Made by a program: the position numbers and the translations under genes. Below the pieces are notes generated by a model. It did no database searches, was not told where the DNA came from, and saw only the letters and a program-made list of their open reading frames with translations. From Streptosporangium subroseum (GTDB lineage: Bacteria; Actinomycetota; Actinomycetes; Streptosporangiales; Streptosporangiaceae), in assembly GCF_900188345.1 (NCBI RefSeq), contig NZ_FZOD01000040.1, forward strand, positions 1 through 64,000: a stretch of 64,000 bases of DNA. Direction: 5' to 3'. This document shows positions 11,534-19,101 of the stretch, in pieces (within the stretch, counting starts at the first letter, position 1; each line of letters starts with the position of its first letter).

Positions 11534-11953
11534 ATGGAATCGCACGAGAATCTCATCGCCGGCCCGCCGCCCACCCTGCTCCCGGACCTGTCCGAGGCCC
11601 GGGAGGCACTGGAGTCCGGCGCCCAAGCATCCGACGTCGCCGCGCGCTTCCCCACCTACCCGGCCGCATGGGCAGACCTCGCGGACGAATACTTCCTGGC
11701 CGGACACGCCGTGACCTCGTACGCGTTCGCCCGCACCGGCTACCACCGCGGCCTGGACCAGCTCCGCCGGTCGGGGTGGAAGGGACACGGCCCGATCCCC
11801 TGGAGCCATGTCCCCAACCGCGGTTTCCTGCGATGCCTGCACGCGCTGGCCCGCGCCGCCCAGTCCATCGGGGAGAAGGACGAGGCCGAGCGCTGCTTCC
11901 AGTTCCTGAAGGATTCCAGCGCCGAGGCCTCCAAAGAACTGACCGGCCGCTGA
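11534..11953 (+). CDS. DUF3151 protein
   Basis: The 139-residue protein matches the actinobacterial DUF3151 family: MESHENLIAGPPPTLLP at the start, then FPTYPAAWADLADEY, YAFARTGYHRGLDQLRR and WSHVPNRGFLRCLHAL. The helical, TPR-like character (AWADLAD, AERCFQFL) suggests a binding role. No catalytic motif is visible and the function is unknown. The gene is bracketed by the fba terminator and a hairpin after its own stop, so it is likely a single-gene unit. Confidence 0.88.
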   Translation: MESHENLIAGPPPTLLPDLSEAREALESGAQASDVAARFPTYPAAWADLADEYFLAGHAVTSYAFARTGYHRGLDQLRRSGWKGHGPIPWSHVPNRGFLRCLHALARAAQSIGEKDEAERCFQFLKDSSAEASKELTGR

Positions 11954-11960
11954 ATCCCCG

Positions 11961-12012
11961 GCGACCTCTGAGGCCCTGGGATCCCCGAGATCGTTGAGGC
12001 TTCAGAGGTCGC
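11961..12012. terminator. Hairpin after DUF3151 gene
   Basis: GCGACCTCTGAGGC (11961-11974) pairs with GCTTCAGAGGTCGC (11999-12012) with one wobble pair. It lies just after the stop at 11953. The loop is long, so this is only a probable terminator. Confidence 0.5.
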
Positions 12013-12125
12013 TTAACCCACCAAAATCACCCAGGTCACCGAAGTCTCCGAGGTCAAGGGATCGTCCTTCCTTGGCTGGGAGATGCCCATTTCGGACGTC
12101 GTCGGGTATTCTCTCCACGCAAGAG

Positions 12126-12160
12126 CCCCTGTCGCGATTGCGCCAGGGGTTTTCGTTTTT
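12126..12160 (+). terminator. Intrinsic-terminator-like hairpin in purA leader
   Basis: CCCCTGTCGC pairs with GCGCCAGGGG (one mismatch) around a GATT loop and is followed by TTTTCGTTTTT. The T tract ends 17 bases before the purA ATG, inside or just ahead of the ribosome-binding region. It could end upstream transcription or attenuate purA. Confidence 0.65.
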
Positions 12161-12177
12161 GTGGTGGGAGATTCACG

Positions 12178-13461
12178 ATGCCGGCTGTCGTTCTCTTTGG
12201 TGCCCAGTGGGGCGATGAGGGCAAAGGTAAGGCGACCGACCTGCTCGGCGACCAGGTCGACTACGTCGTCAGATACCAGGGAGGAAACAACGCGGGTCAC
12301 ACGGTTGTGATCGGCGACCAGAAGTACGCGCTGCATCTACTGCCGACGGGGGTGCTCTCCCCGAACGTCATCCCGGTGATCGGCAACGGCGTTGTCATCG
12401 ATCCGAGCGTGCTGCTGAGCGAGATCGACGGGCTGGCGGCCCGGGGGGTCTCCTCCGAGCGGCTGCTGATCTCCGCCAACGCGCATCTGATCATGCCCCA
12501 CCACAGGGCCATCGACAAGGTCACCGAGCGCTACCTCGGCAAGGCCAAGATCGGTACCACCGGCCGGGGCATCGGCCCCGCCTACGGGGACAAGATCTAC
12601 CGGATGGGCGTACGGGTCCAGGACCTGCTCGACCCGGGCATCCTGCAGCAGAAGATCGAAGTCGCGCTGAACGAGAAGAACCAGATCCTCACCAAGATCT
12701 ACAACCGCCGGGCGATCGACGCGGGCAAGGTCCTGGAGGAGTATCTCGGCTACGCCGAGCGCCTCAAGCCGCACATCGCGGACACCTCGCTGATCCTGAA
12801 CAAGGCTCTGGACTCTGGCAAGGTCGTCCTGCTGGAGGGCGGCCAGGGCAACCTGCTCGACATCGACCACGGCACCTACCCGTTCGTCACCTCCTCCTCC
12901 CCGACGAGCGGCGGCGCCTGCTCGGGCTCGGGCATCCCGCCGACCCGGCTCACCCGCGTGATCGGCATCATCAAGGCCTACACCACCCGCGTCGGCGCCG
13001 GACCGTTCCCGACCGAGCTCGACAACGAGATGGGCGAGTGGCTGCGCACCACCGGCGGTGAGTACGGCGTGACCACCGGCCGCAACCGCCGCTGCGGCTG
13101 GTTCGACGCGGTGATCGCCCGCTACGCCACCAGGATCAACGGCGTCACCGACTTCTTCCTCACCAAGCTGGACGTGCTGTCCGGCCTGGAGACGATTCCC
13201 GTCTGCGTCGCCTACGAGGTGGACGGCGTCCGCTACGACGAGATCCCGATGACCCAGACCGACTTCCACCACGCCAAGCCGGTGTACGAGGACTTCCCCG
13301 GCTGGAAGGAGGACATCACCGGTGCCAGGAGCTTCGAGGACCTGCCCGCCAACGCGCAGTCCTACGTGAAGGCCCTGGAGAAGATGAGCGGCGCCCGGAT
13401 CTCCGCCATCGGCGTCGGCCCCGGCCGCACCGAGACTCTCCAGATCAACCCATTGATCTGA
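12178..13461 (+). CDS. purA: Adenylosuccinate synthase
   Basis: This GTP-dependent ligase joins IMP and aspartate to form adenylosuccinate, the first step from IMP to AMP. The 427 residues have the P-loop-like GAQWGDEGKGKATDLL at the N-terminus, GTTGRGIGPAYGDK near 125, and TTGRNRRCGWFD near 300, all in their usual places. The start ATG has GGTGGGAG about eight bases upstream. A terminator-like hairpin immediately precedes that ribosome site, so expression may be attenuated. Another purine gene, purD, lies about 3 kb downstream in a separate unit. Confidence 0.97.
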   Translation: MPAVVLFGAQWGDEGKGKATDLLGDQVDYVVRYQGGNNAGHTVVIGDQKYALHLLPTGVLSPNVIPVIGNGVVIDPSVLLSEIDGLAARGVSSERLLISANAHLIMPHHRAIDKVTERYLGKAKIGTTGRGIGPAYGDKIYRMGVRVQDLLDPGILQQKIEVALNEKNQILTKIYNRRAIDAGKVLEEYLGYAERLKPHIADTSLILNKALDSGKVVLLEGGQGNLLDIDHGTYPFVTSSSPTSGGACSGSGIPPTRLTRVIGIIKAYTTRVGAGPFPTELDNEMGEWLRTTGGEYGVTTGRNRRCGWFDAVIARYATRINGVTDFFLTKLDVLSGLETIPVCVAYEVDGVRYDEIPMTQTDFHHAKPVYEDFPGWKEDITGARSFEDLPANAQSYVKALEKMSGARISAIGVGPGRTETLQINPLI

Positions 13462-13467
13462 TTTTTT

Positions 13468-13514
13468 CCCGCTACGGCGCGCGCCTGGGAACCCCAGAGG
13501 TGAGCCGTAGCGGG
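13468..13514. terminator. Inverted repeat after purA
   Basis: CCCGCTACGGC (13468-13478) pairs perfectly with GCCGTAGCGGG (13504-13514). It starts seven bases after the purA stop and ends before the next gene. There is no T tract downstream. Confidence 0.55.
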
Positions 13515-13546
13515 TGATCGGCGCAGGAGGTCGATAAGGTCCCTCT

Positions 13547-14473
13547 GTGCATGCCGAGATTCATGGCCATCGCGGAGCCCGCGGGCTCCGTCCCGAGAAC
13601 ACGCTGCCCGGTTTCGCCCACGCCCTGGAGCTGGGTGTCGACGCGCTGGAGCTCGACGTCGCGCTGACGGCCGACCGGCGGCTGGTGCTCACACACGACC
13701 TCACCGTGTCCCCGATCACCAGTGCCGACGTCCGTCCGGCCTTCCACGATGACCCCCTCTTCCCCTACGTGGGCAGACCGGTCCGCGAGCTCACGCTGGC
13801 GCAGCTGCACACCCTTGAGGTCGGCGTACGGCTGCCGCGCCATGAGAACGACCGTTTCGCCCCGACCCAGGTGCCCGTGCCGAACACCCGGATGCCGACC
13901 CTGGGGGCCGTGCTGGGACTGGTGGACGCCTACGGCGCCCACGGCGTGCGGATGCACGTGGAGCTCAAGTCCGATCCGACGAGACCGGAGCTCAGCGCCG
14001 ACCCCCGCGAGCTGACCGAGCGGGTGGTCGCCGAGCTCGACCGGCACCGCAGGCTCGACCGGGCGGCGATCCTCAGCTTCGACTGGCGCATCCTTGAGAT
14101 CGCCCGCTCTCTGGCCCCGGCGACCCGGCGATACGCGCTGATAGAGCGGGCCACCATGGACAGCGCCTGGCTCAACGGCCTGCGGCTCGACGACTTCGAC
14201 GGCGACATCCCCGCCGCCGCCGCGGCCGCCGGGGGCACCACGATCTCCCCCGAGCACGTGCTGGTGGACGCGGAGTTCGCCCGCCGGGCCGAGAAGGCCG
14301 ACCTGCCGATGGTCGTATGGACCGTCAACGAGCCCGGCCGGGCCGCCGAGCTGCTCGACCTCGGCGCGGCCGGACTTGTCACCGACTACCCCGACCGGAT
14401 CCGCGCCCTGTGGGCCGAACGGGGCATGCCCATGCCCGAGCCGATCACTCCCATGCGCCATGCGGGCACCTAA
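13547..14473 (+). CDS. Glycerophosphodiester phosphodiesterase
   Basis: The 308-residue protein starts MHAEIHGHRGARGLRPENT, the classic HRG...PENT motif of GDPD enzymes, which hydrolyse deacylated phospholipids to sn-glycerol 3-phosphate and an alcohol. Other family motifs are ELDVALTADRRLVLTHD (metal-binding Glu/Asp and His) and VWTVNEPGRAAELLDLGAAGLVTDYPD split over two segments near the end. There is no signal peptide, so it is probably cytoplasmic. The GTG start lies seven bases after TAAGGT, suggesting a leaderless transcript; the AGGAGG at 13525 is too far away to serve as a normal ribosome site. Confidence 0.93.
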   Translation: MHAEIHGHRGARGLRPENTLPGFAHALELGVDALELDVALTADRRLVLTHDLTVSPITSADVRPAFHDDPLFPYVGRPVRELTLAQLHTLEVGVRLPRHENDRFAPTQVPVPNTRMPTLGAVLGLVDAYGAHGVRMHVELKSDPTRPELSADPRELTERVVAELDRHRRLDRAAILSFDWRILEIARSLAPATRRYALIERATMDSAWLNGLRLDDFDGDIPAAAAAAGGTTISPEHVLVDAEFARRAEKADLPMVVWTVNEPGRAAELLDLGAAGLVTDYPDRIRALWAERGMPMPEPITPMRHAGT

Positions 14474-14488
14474 AGGCCTGATCCGGCG

Positions 14489-14620
14489 CGTGAGCCGCAC
14501 GGAGGTCGCGCCCGACGCGGGAACCCGGCCGACGCGGAGGTCGCGTCCGGCACATGAGCCGGACCCGGCGCGGAGTCGCGTCCACCGCGTGAGCCGGACC
14601 CGGCGCGGAGGTCACATCCA
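14489..14620. repeat. ~36-bp tandem repeats at the corA-like 3' end
   Basis: Read on the minus strand, units begin with the last codons of the channel gene (TGG ATG TGA) and continue CCTCCGCGCCGGGTCCGGC. Three to four decaying copies follow downstream of the stop. Confidence 0.7.
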
Positions 14621-15781
14621 GCCGTTGCGGCGGAACCCCCGGTAGAGCAGCGAGCAGGCGAGCACCATCACGCCGATCACGACGGGATAGCCGAAAATGG
14701 ATTTGATCTCGGGCATGTGCTCGAAGTTCATGCCGTAGATGCCGGCGATCATCGTGGGGACGGCCATTATGGCGACCCACGAGGAGATCTTCCGCATGTC
14801 CTCGTTGGCCAGCGCGTTCGAACGGGCGAGCGCCGCCTGCAGTATGGAGTTGCAGAGCTCGTTGGACGACTCGACCTGCTCGCAGACGCGGGCCAGGTGG
14901 TCGACGACGTCGCGGAAGTACTCGCGCATCTCGGAGGGGATCATCCGGCGCTGGGACAGCGTGGACAGCGGCGTCTGGAGCGGCATGACGGACCGCTTCA
15001 TCTCGATCATCTCGCGCTTGAGGTTGTAGATCCGGCCGATGTCGCGGGCGCTGACGTCGGCGAAGACCATGGCCTCGACGTCCTCCAGCTCCGCCTGCAT
15101 CAGGTCGGCCACGCCGAGGTACCGGTCCACGACGTGGTCGGCGATCGCGTGCAGCACGCCGGTCGGGCCGCGGTTGAGGAGCTTGGGCTTGTCCTCCAGG
15201 CGCTCGCGCACATCCGACAGCGGGCAGTGCCTGCCGTGCCGTACGGTCACCACGAAGTCGGGGCCGACGAACACCATGATCTCGCCGGTGCCGATGATCT
15301 CGCTGGTCGCGGTCAGCACGTCGTGGTCGAGGTAGGCCACGGTCTTCAGGACGACGAACAGCGAGTCGTCGTAGCGCTCGACCTTGGGCCGCTGATGAGC
15401 CTTGACGGCGTCCTCGACAGCGAGCGGGTGCAGGGCGAAGACCTCTGCCAGCCACTCGACCTCGGGGGCGTCGGGTTCATGAAGACCGACCCAGACGAAG
15501 GCGTTGCCCTTGTCCGCGCCCTTCTCGCTGCTCTTCTCGCCGGCGTTCGCCTCGTTGGCGCTCCGCACGGCCGCGTTGTGCTCGCGGACGAGATCGAGGG
15601 CGTCGGGGATGCCCAGAGCCTCGATCCTCTTGCCGCCGATGTAGGCGGCGTATTCGACGAGTGAGTCACTCGGGGGAACGCACGTGCCGGTCATCCGGTC
15701 ACGGATGGCGACGGTGGGGGCATGCGGGGCACGAATCACGCCGGCGTGCTTGATGCGGGGAAAAAGGAGCGAGGAGCGCAT
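14612..15781 (-). CDS. CorA-family magnesium/divalent cation channel
   Basis: The 389-residue protein has the CorA layout: a soluble N-terminal domain, a long helix rich in charged residues, and two C-terminal membrane helices. The signature YGMNF is at the end of the first helix (AGIYGMNFEHMPE), followed by MPEI in the external loop position. The second helix is VVIGVMVLACSLLY. CorA proteins form pentameric Mg2+ channels in the cytoplasmic membrane. The first 30 residues are less conserved, so translation might also start at an internal site. A 650-base gene-free region lies upstream; I found no M-box riboswitch in it. Confidence 0.93.
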   Translation of the reverse strand: MRSSLLFPRIKHAGVIRAPHAPTVAIRDRMTGTCVPPSDSLVEYAAYIGGKRIEALGIPDALDLVREHNAAVRSANEANAGEKSSEKGADKGNAFVWVGLHEPDAPEVEWLAEVFALHPLAVEDAVKAHQRPKVERYDDSLFVVLKTVAYLDHDVLTATSEIIGTGEIMVFVGPDFVVTVRHGRHCPLSDVRERLEDKPKLLNRGPTGVLHAIADHVVDRYLGVADLMQAELEDVEAMVFADVSARDIGRIYNLKREMIEMKRSVMPLQTPLSTLSQRRMIPSEMREYFRDVVDHLARVCEQVESSNELCNSILQAALARSNALANEDMRKISSWVAIMAVPTMIAGIYGMNFEHMPEIKSIFGYPVVIGVMVLACSLLYRGFRRNGWM

Positions 15782-16098
15782 GGCGAGCCTTTCCTGCCCA
15801 GTCCGGCAGAATCCGCACGCGACGCGATGTCACCTCGGTTCGAAGTGGGAATGCGTGCGGAGCCGGTCGGGCGCCGAAGTGGAGTGGTCGAGAGTGCGCA
15901 CAGCAGATGTGCGCGAGCACGTACTGCTGGGATCGCCAGAGGACATCCCGAACCACCTCCAATCAGCAGGAGACACGCAAAGCCGCCCAAATCTAACACG
16001 AATCCAGGGTGTCTCTCAGACTACCCGCAGCCACATGCAGGGATCATGCATAACCTGACAAAATTCACCCACCTATCAAGTCTAGCGAGGCGGCTTTC

Positions 16099-16220
16099 CG
16101 GGCTTACCCGGTTGGAGAATGGCTTCTCCGCTTACGGAGCCGTCGAGACGCGGCCGCCGTCCCGGCTTTCCAGCCGGCGGAGACGACCTTCGCGGGGCGC
16201 GATCACCCCTTCGGGGAAAC
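16099..16220 (+). other. Chain of short hairpins upstream of purD
   Basis: Successive small inverted repeats include CCGGGCTTACCCGG, GGAGAATGGCTTCTCC, CTCCGCTTACGGAG, CCGGCTTTCCAGCCGG and CCCCTTCGGGG. Several share a GCTT loop. They could be a structured leader or simply local repeats. Confidence 0.45.
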
Positions 16221-16290
16221 CCCTTGAAGACGGGGCGACCGCACGACGACATCCGTCGCGATCAAACGGGTGCCCGGCGGTCAGGCGGTG

Positions 16291-16330
16291 TTCGTCGCGG
16301 TTTATCGCAGTTTGTCGCGGTCCGTCGTGA
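16291..16330 (+). repeat. Four phased 10-bp direct repeats upstream of purD
   Basis: Consecutive 10-mers TTCGTCGCGG, TTTATCGCAG, TTTGTCGCGG and TCCGTCGTGA are spaced at exactly one helical turn. They look like cooperative protein-binding sites. Confidence 0.6.
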
Positions 16331-16368
16331 TCGGACCGGCGCGCGACGGCCCCGGCCGTCCGGCGAGT

Positions 16369-16395
16369 TCTCTGTCCACAGCTTGTGGACAGAGA
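16369..16395. promoter_or_regulatory. Palindrome with DnaA-box-like arms upstream of purD
   Basis: TCTCTGTCCACA and TGTGGACAGAGA form a perfect 12-bp inverted repeat with a 3-base spacer. Each arm contains TGTCCACA, eight of nine bases of the high-GC actinobacterial DnaA box TTGTCCACA. It ends 38 bases before the purD start. Confidence 0.6.
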
Positions 16396-16420
16396 GTGCG
16401 GGCGGTGGCGCCGGGGCCGA

Positions 16421-16426
16421 TAGGCT
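16421..16426 (+). promoter_or_regulatory. Putative -10 box of purD (leaderless)
   Basis: TAGGCT lies seven bases before the purD GTG and no ribosome site is visible. Confidence 0.4.
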
Positions 16427-16433
16427 CTGTAAC

Positions 16434-17666
16434 GTGCGCGTTCTTGTGATTGGGTCCGGCGGGCGTGAACATGCTCTGTGCCGGTCTCTGACAGCAGACC
16501 CCCAGGTCACCGAAGTCCACTGTGCTCCCGGAAACGCAGGTATCGCGCAGGTGGCGACCCTGCACCCGGTGGTCCCCACCGACCCGGCGGCGGTCACCGA
16601 GCTGGCCGGAAAGCTTGAGGTGGACCTGGTCGTGATCGGCCCCGAGGCACCGCTGGTCGCCGGGGTCGCCGACGCGGTCAGGCAGGCGGGCATTTCCTGC
16701 TTCGGGCCGTCCGGGCAGGCCGCGGAGATCGAGGGTTCCAAAGCCTTCGCCAAGGACGTCATGACGGCGGCGGGCGTGCCCACCGCGCGGTCGCGCACCT
16801 GCGTCACGCCGCAGGAGGCCGCCGCCGCCCTCGACGAGTTCGGCGCGCCGTACGTGGTCAAGGAAGACGGCCTCGCGGCGGGCAAGGGCGTGGTGGTCAC
16901 CGACGACCGGGACGAGGCGCTGCGGCACGCCGCCGCCTGCGGCCGGGTCGTCGTCGAGGAGTTCCTCGACGGCCCCGAGGTGTCGCTGTTCGCGCTCTGC
17001 GACGGCTCCACCGCCGTGCCGCTCCAGCTCGCCCAGGACCACAAACGCGCCTACGACGGCGACCTGGGGCCCAACACCGGCGGGATGGGCGCCTACACGC
17101 CGCTGCCGTGGGCTCCCGACGGCCTCACCGAGCAGGTGATGGCCGAGACCGTCCTCCCGACCATGACCGAGCTCGCCGGGCGCGGCATGCCGTACACCGG
17201 GGTGCTCTACGTGGGGCTGGCCCTCACGTCCAAGGGCCCGAAGGTGATCGAGTTCAACGCCCGGTTCGGCGACCCGGAGACGCAGGTCGTCCTCGACCGG
17301 CTGGAGACGCCGCTGGCGGGCCTGCTGCTCGCCTGCGCGAATGGGACGCTCGAAGGGTTCGGGCCGCTGTCCTACCGCGACGGCGCCGCGGTGACGGTGG
17401 TGATCGCGGCGGAGAACTACCCGGCCGACCCCGTCAAGGGCGACGTCGTCGAGGGGCTCGCCGACCCCGTCAAGGACGCCTACGTGCTGCACGCGGGCAC
17501 CGCGTTCGACGGCGACCGGATCGTCTCCAACGGCGGGCGGGTGCTCAGCGTGATCGGCACAGGCCAGGACGTGGCCACGGCACGCGCGGTAGCGTACGAG
17601 GCGGTCGGCCGCATCCGGTTGCGCGGCTCGCACCACCGCACCGACATCGCAGGACGCAGCACCTGA
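16434..17666 (+). CDS. purD: Phosphoribosylamine-glycine ligase (GAR synthetase)
   Basis: The 410-residue ATP-grasp enzyme couples phosphoribosylamine and glycine in the second step of purine synthesis. The N-terminal motif RVLVIGSGGREHAL marks the true start at GTG 16434. Other landmarks are YVVKEDGLAAGKGVVV (ATP-grasp), FLDGPEVSLFALCDG, GPNTGGMGAYTPLP and EFNARFGDPETQ. The C-terminus (about residue 405) reads RGSHHRTDIAGRS as expected. The upstream region carries phased repeats and a palindrome, so it may be specifically regulated. Confidence 0.97.
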   Translation: MRVLVIGSGGREHALCRSLTADPQVTEVHCAPGNAGIAQVATLHPVVPTDPAAVTELAGKLEVDLVVIGPEAPLVAGVADAVRQAGISCFGPSGQAAEIEGSKAFAKDVMTAAGVPTARSRTCVTPQEAAAALDEFGAPYVVKEDGLAAGKGVVVTDDRDEALRHAAACGRVVVEEFLDGPEVSLFALCDGSTAVPLQLAQDHKRAYDGDLGPNTGGMGAYTPLPWAPDGLTEQVMAETVLPTMTELAGRGMPYTGVLYVGLALTSKGPKVIEFNARFGDPETQVVLDRLETPLAGLLLACANGTLEGFGPLSYRDGAAVTVVIAAENYPADPVKGDVVEGLADPVKDAYVLHAGTAFDGDRIVSNGGRVLSVIGTGQDVATARAVAYEAVGRIRLRGSHHRTDIAGRST

Positions 17667-17736
17667 TCGGCATGTCCCGAAAGGCAGGGGGCAGTCTTCG
17701 CCCGTCCCTGGCCGCTCCGCCCCCCACGGAGGAACG

Positions 17737-18768
17737 ATGTCGCTCGACCCAGCGGTTCCCGAACGGATCGGCGACACCGGCGTGCTGCGCTGGCCGGGCA
17801 CCTGGCGGGTATACGTCGCCACGCGCAGCGAGGAGATCAAGGCCGACACCGAGCGCGCCCTGACCCTGCGCGAGGAGGCCGGCCAGTTGCTGTCCGTGGG
17901 GGAGGGCATCGGCACGCACCTGGCCCGCGCGGAGTCCTACGCCCGGGGCAGGCACGGCGTACGGCGCTGGCTGACCGGTCACGCCATCGAGGGCGCCTGG
18001 TCAAACGTCAACAGTGCGACCGTGATGCTGTACGGCGTGCTGCCGACCGCGGAGCTGTGCGGACGCGGTCCCGAGGTGTCGGCGATCGGCCGGGCCTACC
18101 TGCCGAATGACGACCCCCGGCTGGTCCACCTCCAGGCCAGGCTCTCCGCCGGGGATCTGGAGGAGCGCGACAGGCCACTGATGCAGTCGGTCCTGCGGGC
18201 CGCCTACACCGCGCAGGCGATGGAGACCGGCAGGGTCCGCAACTTCCGCAACCTGCTGCTCGGCTGGGTGGTCATGCTGACCCTGATCGTGCTGGGCGTG
18301 GTGGTCGTCGGCGCGATCTGGCCGAACGCCATCCCCATGTGCGGCAACCAGTCGGTGATCAGGGCCCAGGGGCTGATGCCCGCCCAGATCTGCCCGACGG
18401 GCGGCCTGGCGCCCAGCAGCGGCGACGTCCCGCTCGTCGCCCTGATCGGCATGCTGGGCGCGGCACTGGCCACCGCCGCCTCGATCTCGACCCGCTCCGA
18501 GCTGTCCACCCGTTACTCGCTGGCGGTGGTCCAGAACCTGCTCAAGGCGCCGGCGGGGGTGGCCACCGCCGTGCTCGGCCTGCTGATCCTGAACTCGGGT
18601 TTTGTTCCCGGTTTCTCCGGGCTCGGCTCCCAGCCGGCGATTCTGGTCTGGGCCATGGCGTTCGGGTACGGCCAGCAGATCGTCACTCGTTTTGTCGACC
18701 AGCGAGCCGACTCCCTTCTGGTCGCCGCCTCACCGCTCACTCCGGCCGCGAATACCCGGACCAGATAG
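17737..18768 (+). CDS. Uncharacterised four-helix membrane protein
   Basis: I do not recognise a family. The 343-residue protein starts at an ATG behind GGAGG. Its first ~165 residues are soluble and helical (DTERALTLREEAGQLLSVGEG). Four hydrophobic segments follow: about 170-195, 230-250, 268-285 and 293-312. The loop after the first helix has two cysteines (PMCGNQSVI and AQICPTGG) and would be external. It lies 70 bases after purD in the same direction and might be co-transcribed, but nothing links its job to purine synthesis. Confidence 0.8.
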   Translation: MSLDPAVPERIGDTGVLRWPGTWRVYVATRSEEIKADTERALTLREEAGQLLSVGEGIGTHLARAESYARGRHGVRRWLTGHAIEGAWSNVNSATVMLYGVLPTAELCGRGPEVSAIGRAYLPNDDPRLVHLQARLSAGDLEERDRPLMQSVLRAAYTAQAMETGRVRNFRNLLLGWVVMLTLIVLGVVVVGAIWPNAIPMCGNQSVIRAQGLMPAQICPTGGLAPSSGDVPLVALIGMLGAALATAASISTRSELSTRYSLAVVQNLLKAPAGVATAVLGLLILNSGFVPGFSGLGSQPAILVWAMAFGYGQQIVTRFVDQRADSLLVAASPLTPAANTRTR

Positions 18769-19101
18769 GACCAGGTCGAGCCCTTCTCTTCCGGCTGTCC
18801 GCCGGCCGGGAGAATGGGGGCGGGTCACCACGCGCATTGATCGGTCGGCCCCTGTTCAGGCGGGTTTCCGGCCTTCGGAGGACCGGCGTCGACGGGGCTT
18901 CCGTGTGGGAAGATCGTCGAGCGGAAGGACAATCGTTACCCCGAAACTCACCACCGCTGGACTAGTCGCCTGTCCAAGGGGTAGTTCCCGCCCGAAGTGG
19001 CCGGTTCAGGCGCATCTAACGGCTACTGTAGGCCGATAAACCTCGGCTGCCGCCTCTTGCCACACGAATCACTTAAACATCACTTGCAAGGAGCATGACG
19101 C
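18769..19101. other. Gene-free stretch upstream of the murA-like gene
   Basis: No credible gene was seen. This is presumably the murA-like promoter region; the final 60 bases are AT-richer and end with AAGGAG nine bases before the ATG. I could not assign a confident -35/-10 pair. Confidence 0.5.

Larger units (their letters stand above)
15782..16433. other. Gene-free stretch between corA-like and purD
   Basis: No plausible coding frame was seen in 650 bases between divergent genes. It contains a relatively AT-rich patch (about 15990-16090) that may hold promoters for both sides, a run of small hairpins (16099-16220), four 10-bp direct repeats (16291-16330) and a strong palindrome (16369-16395). 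Confidence 0.6.

Noticed and set aside
15782..16100. Possible M-box magnesium riboswitch upstream of the CorA-like gene
   Set aside because: The minus strand lacks the conserved GTTAGGTGAGGCTC and GCCAATGGG segments.
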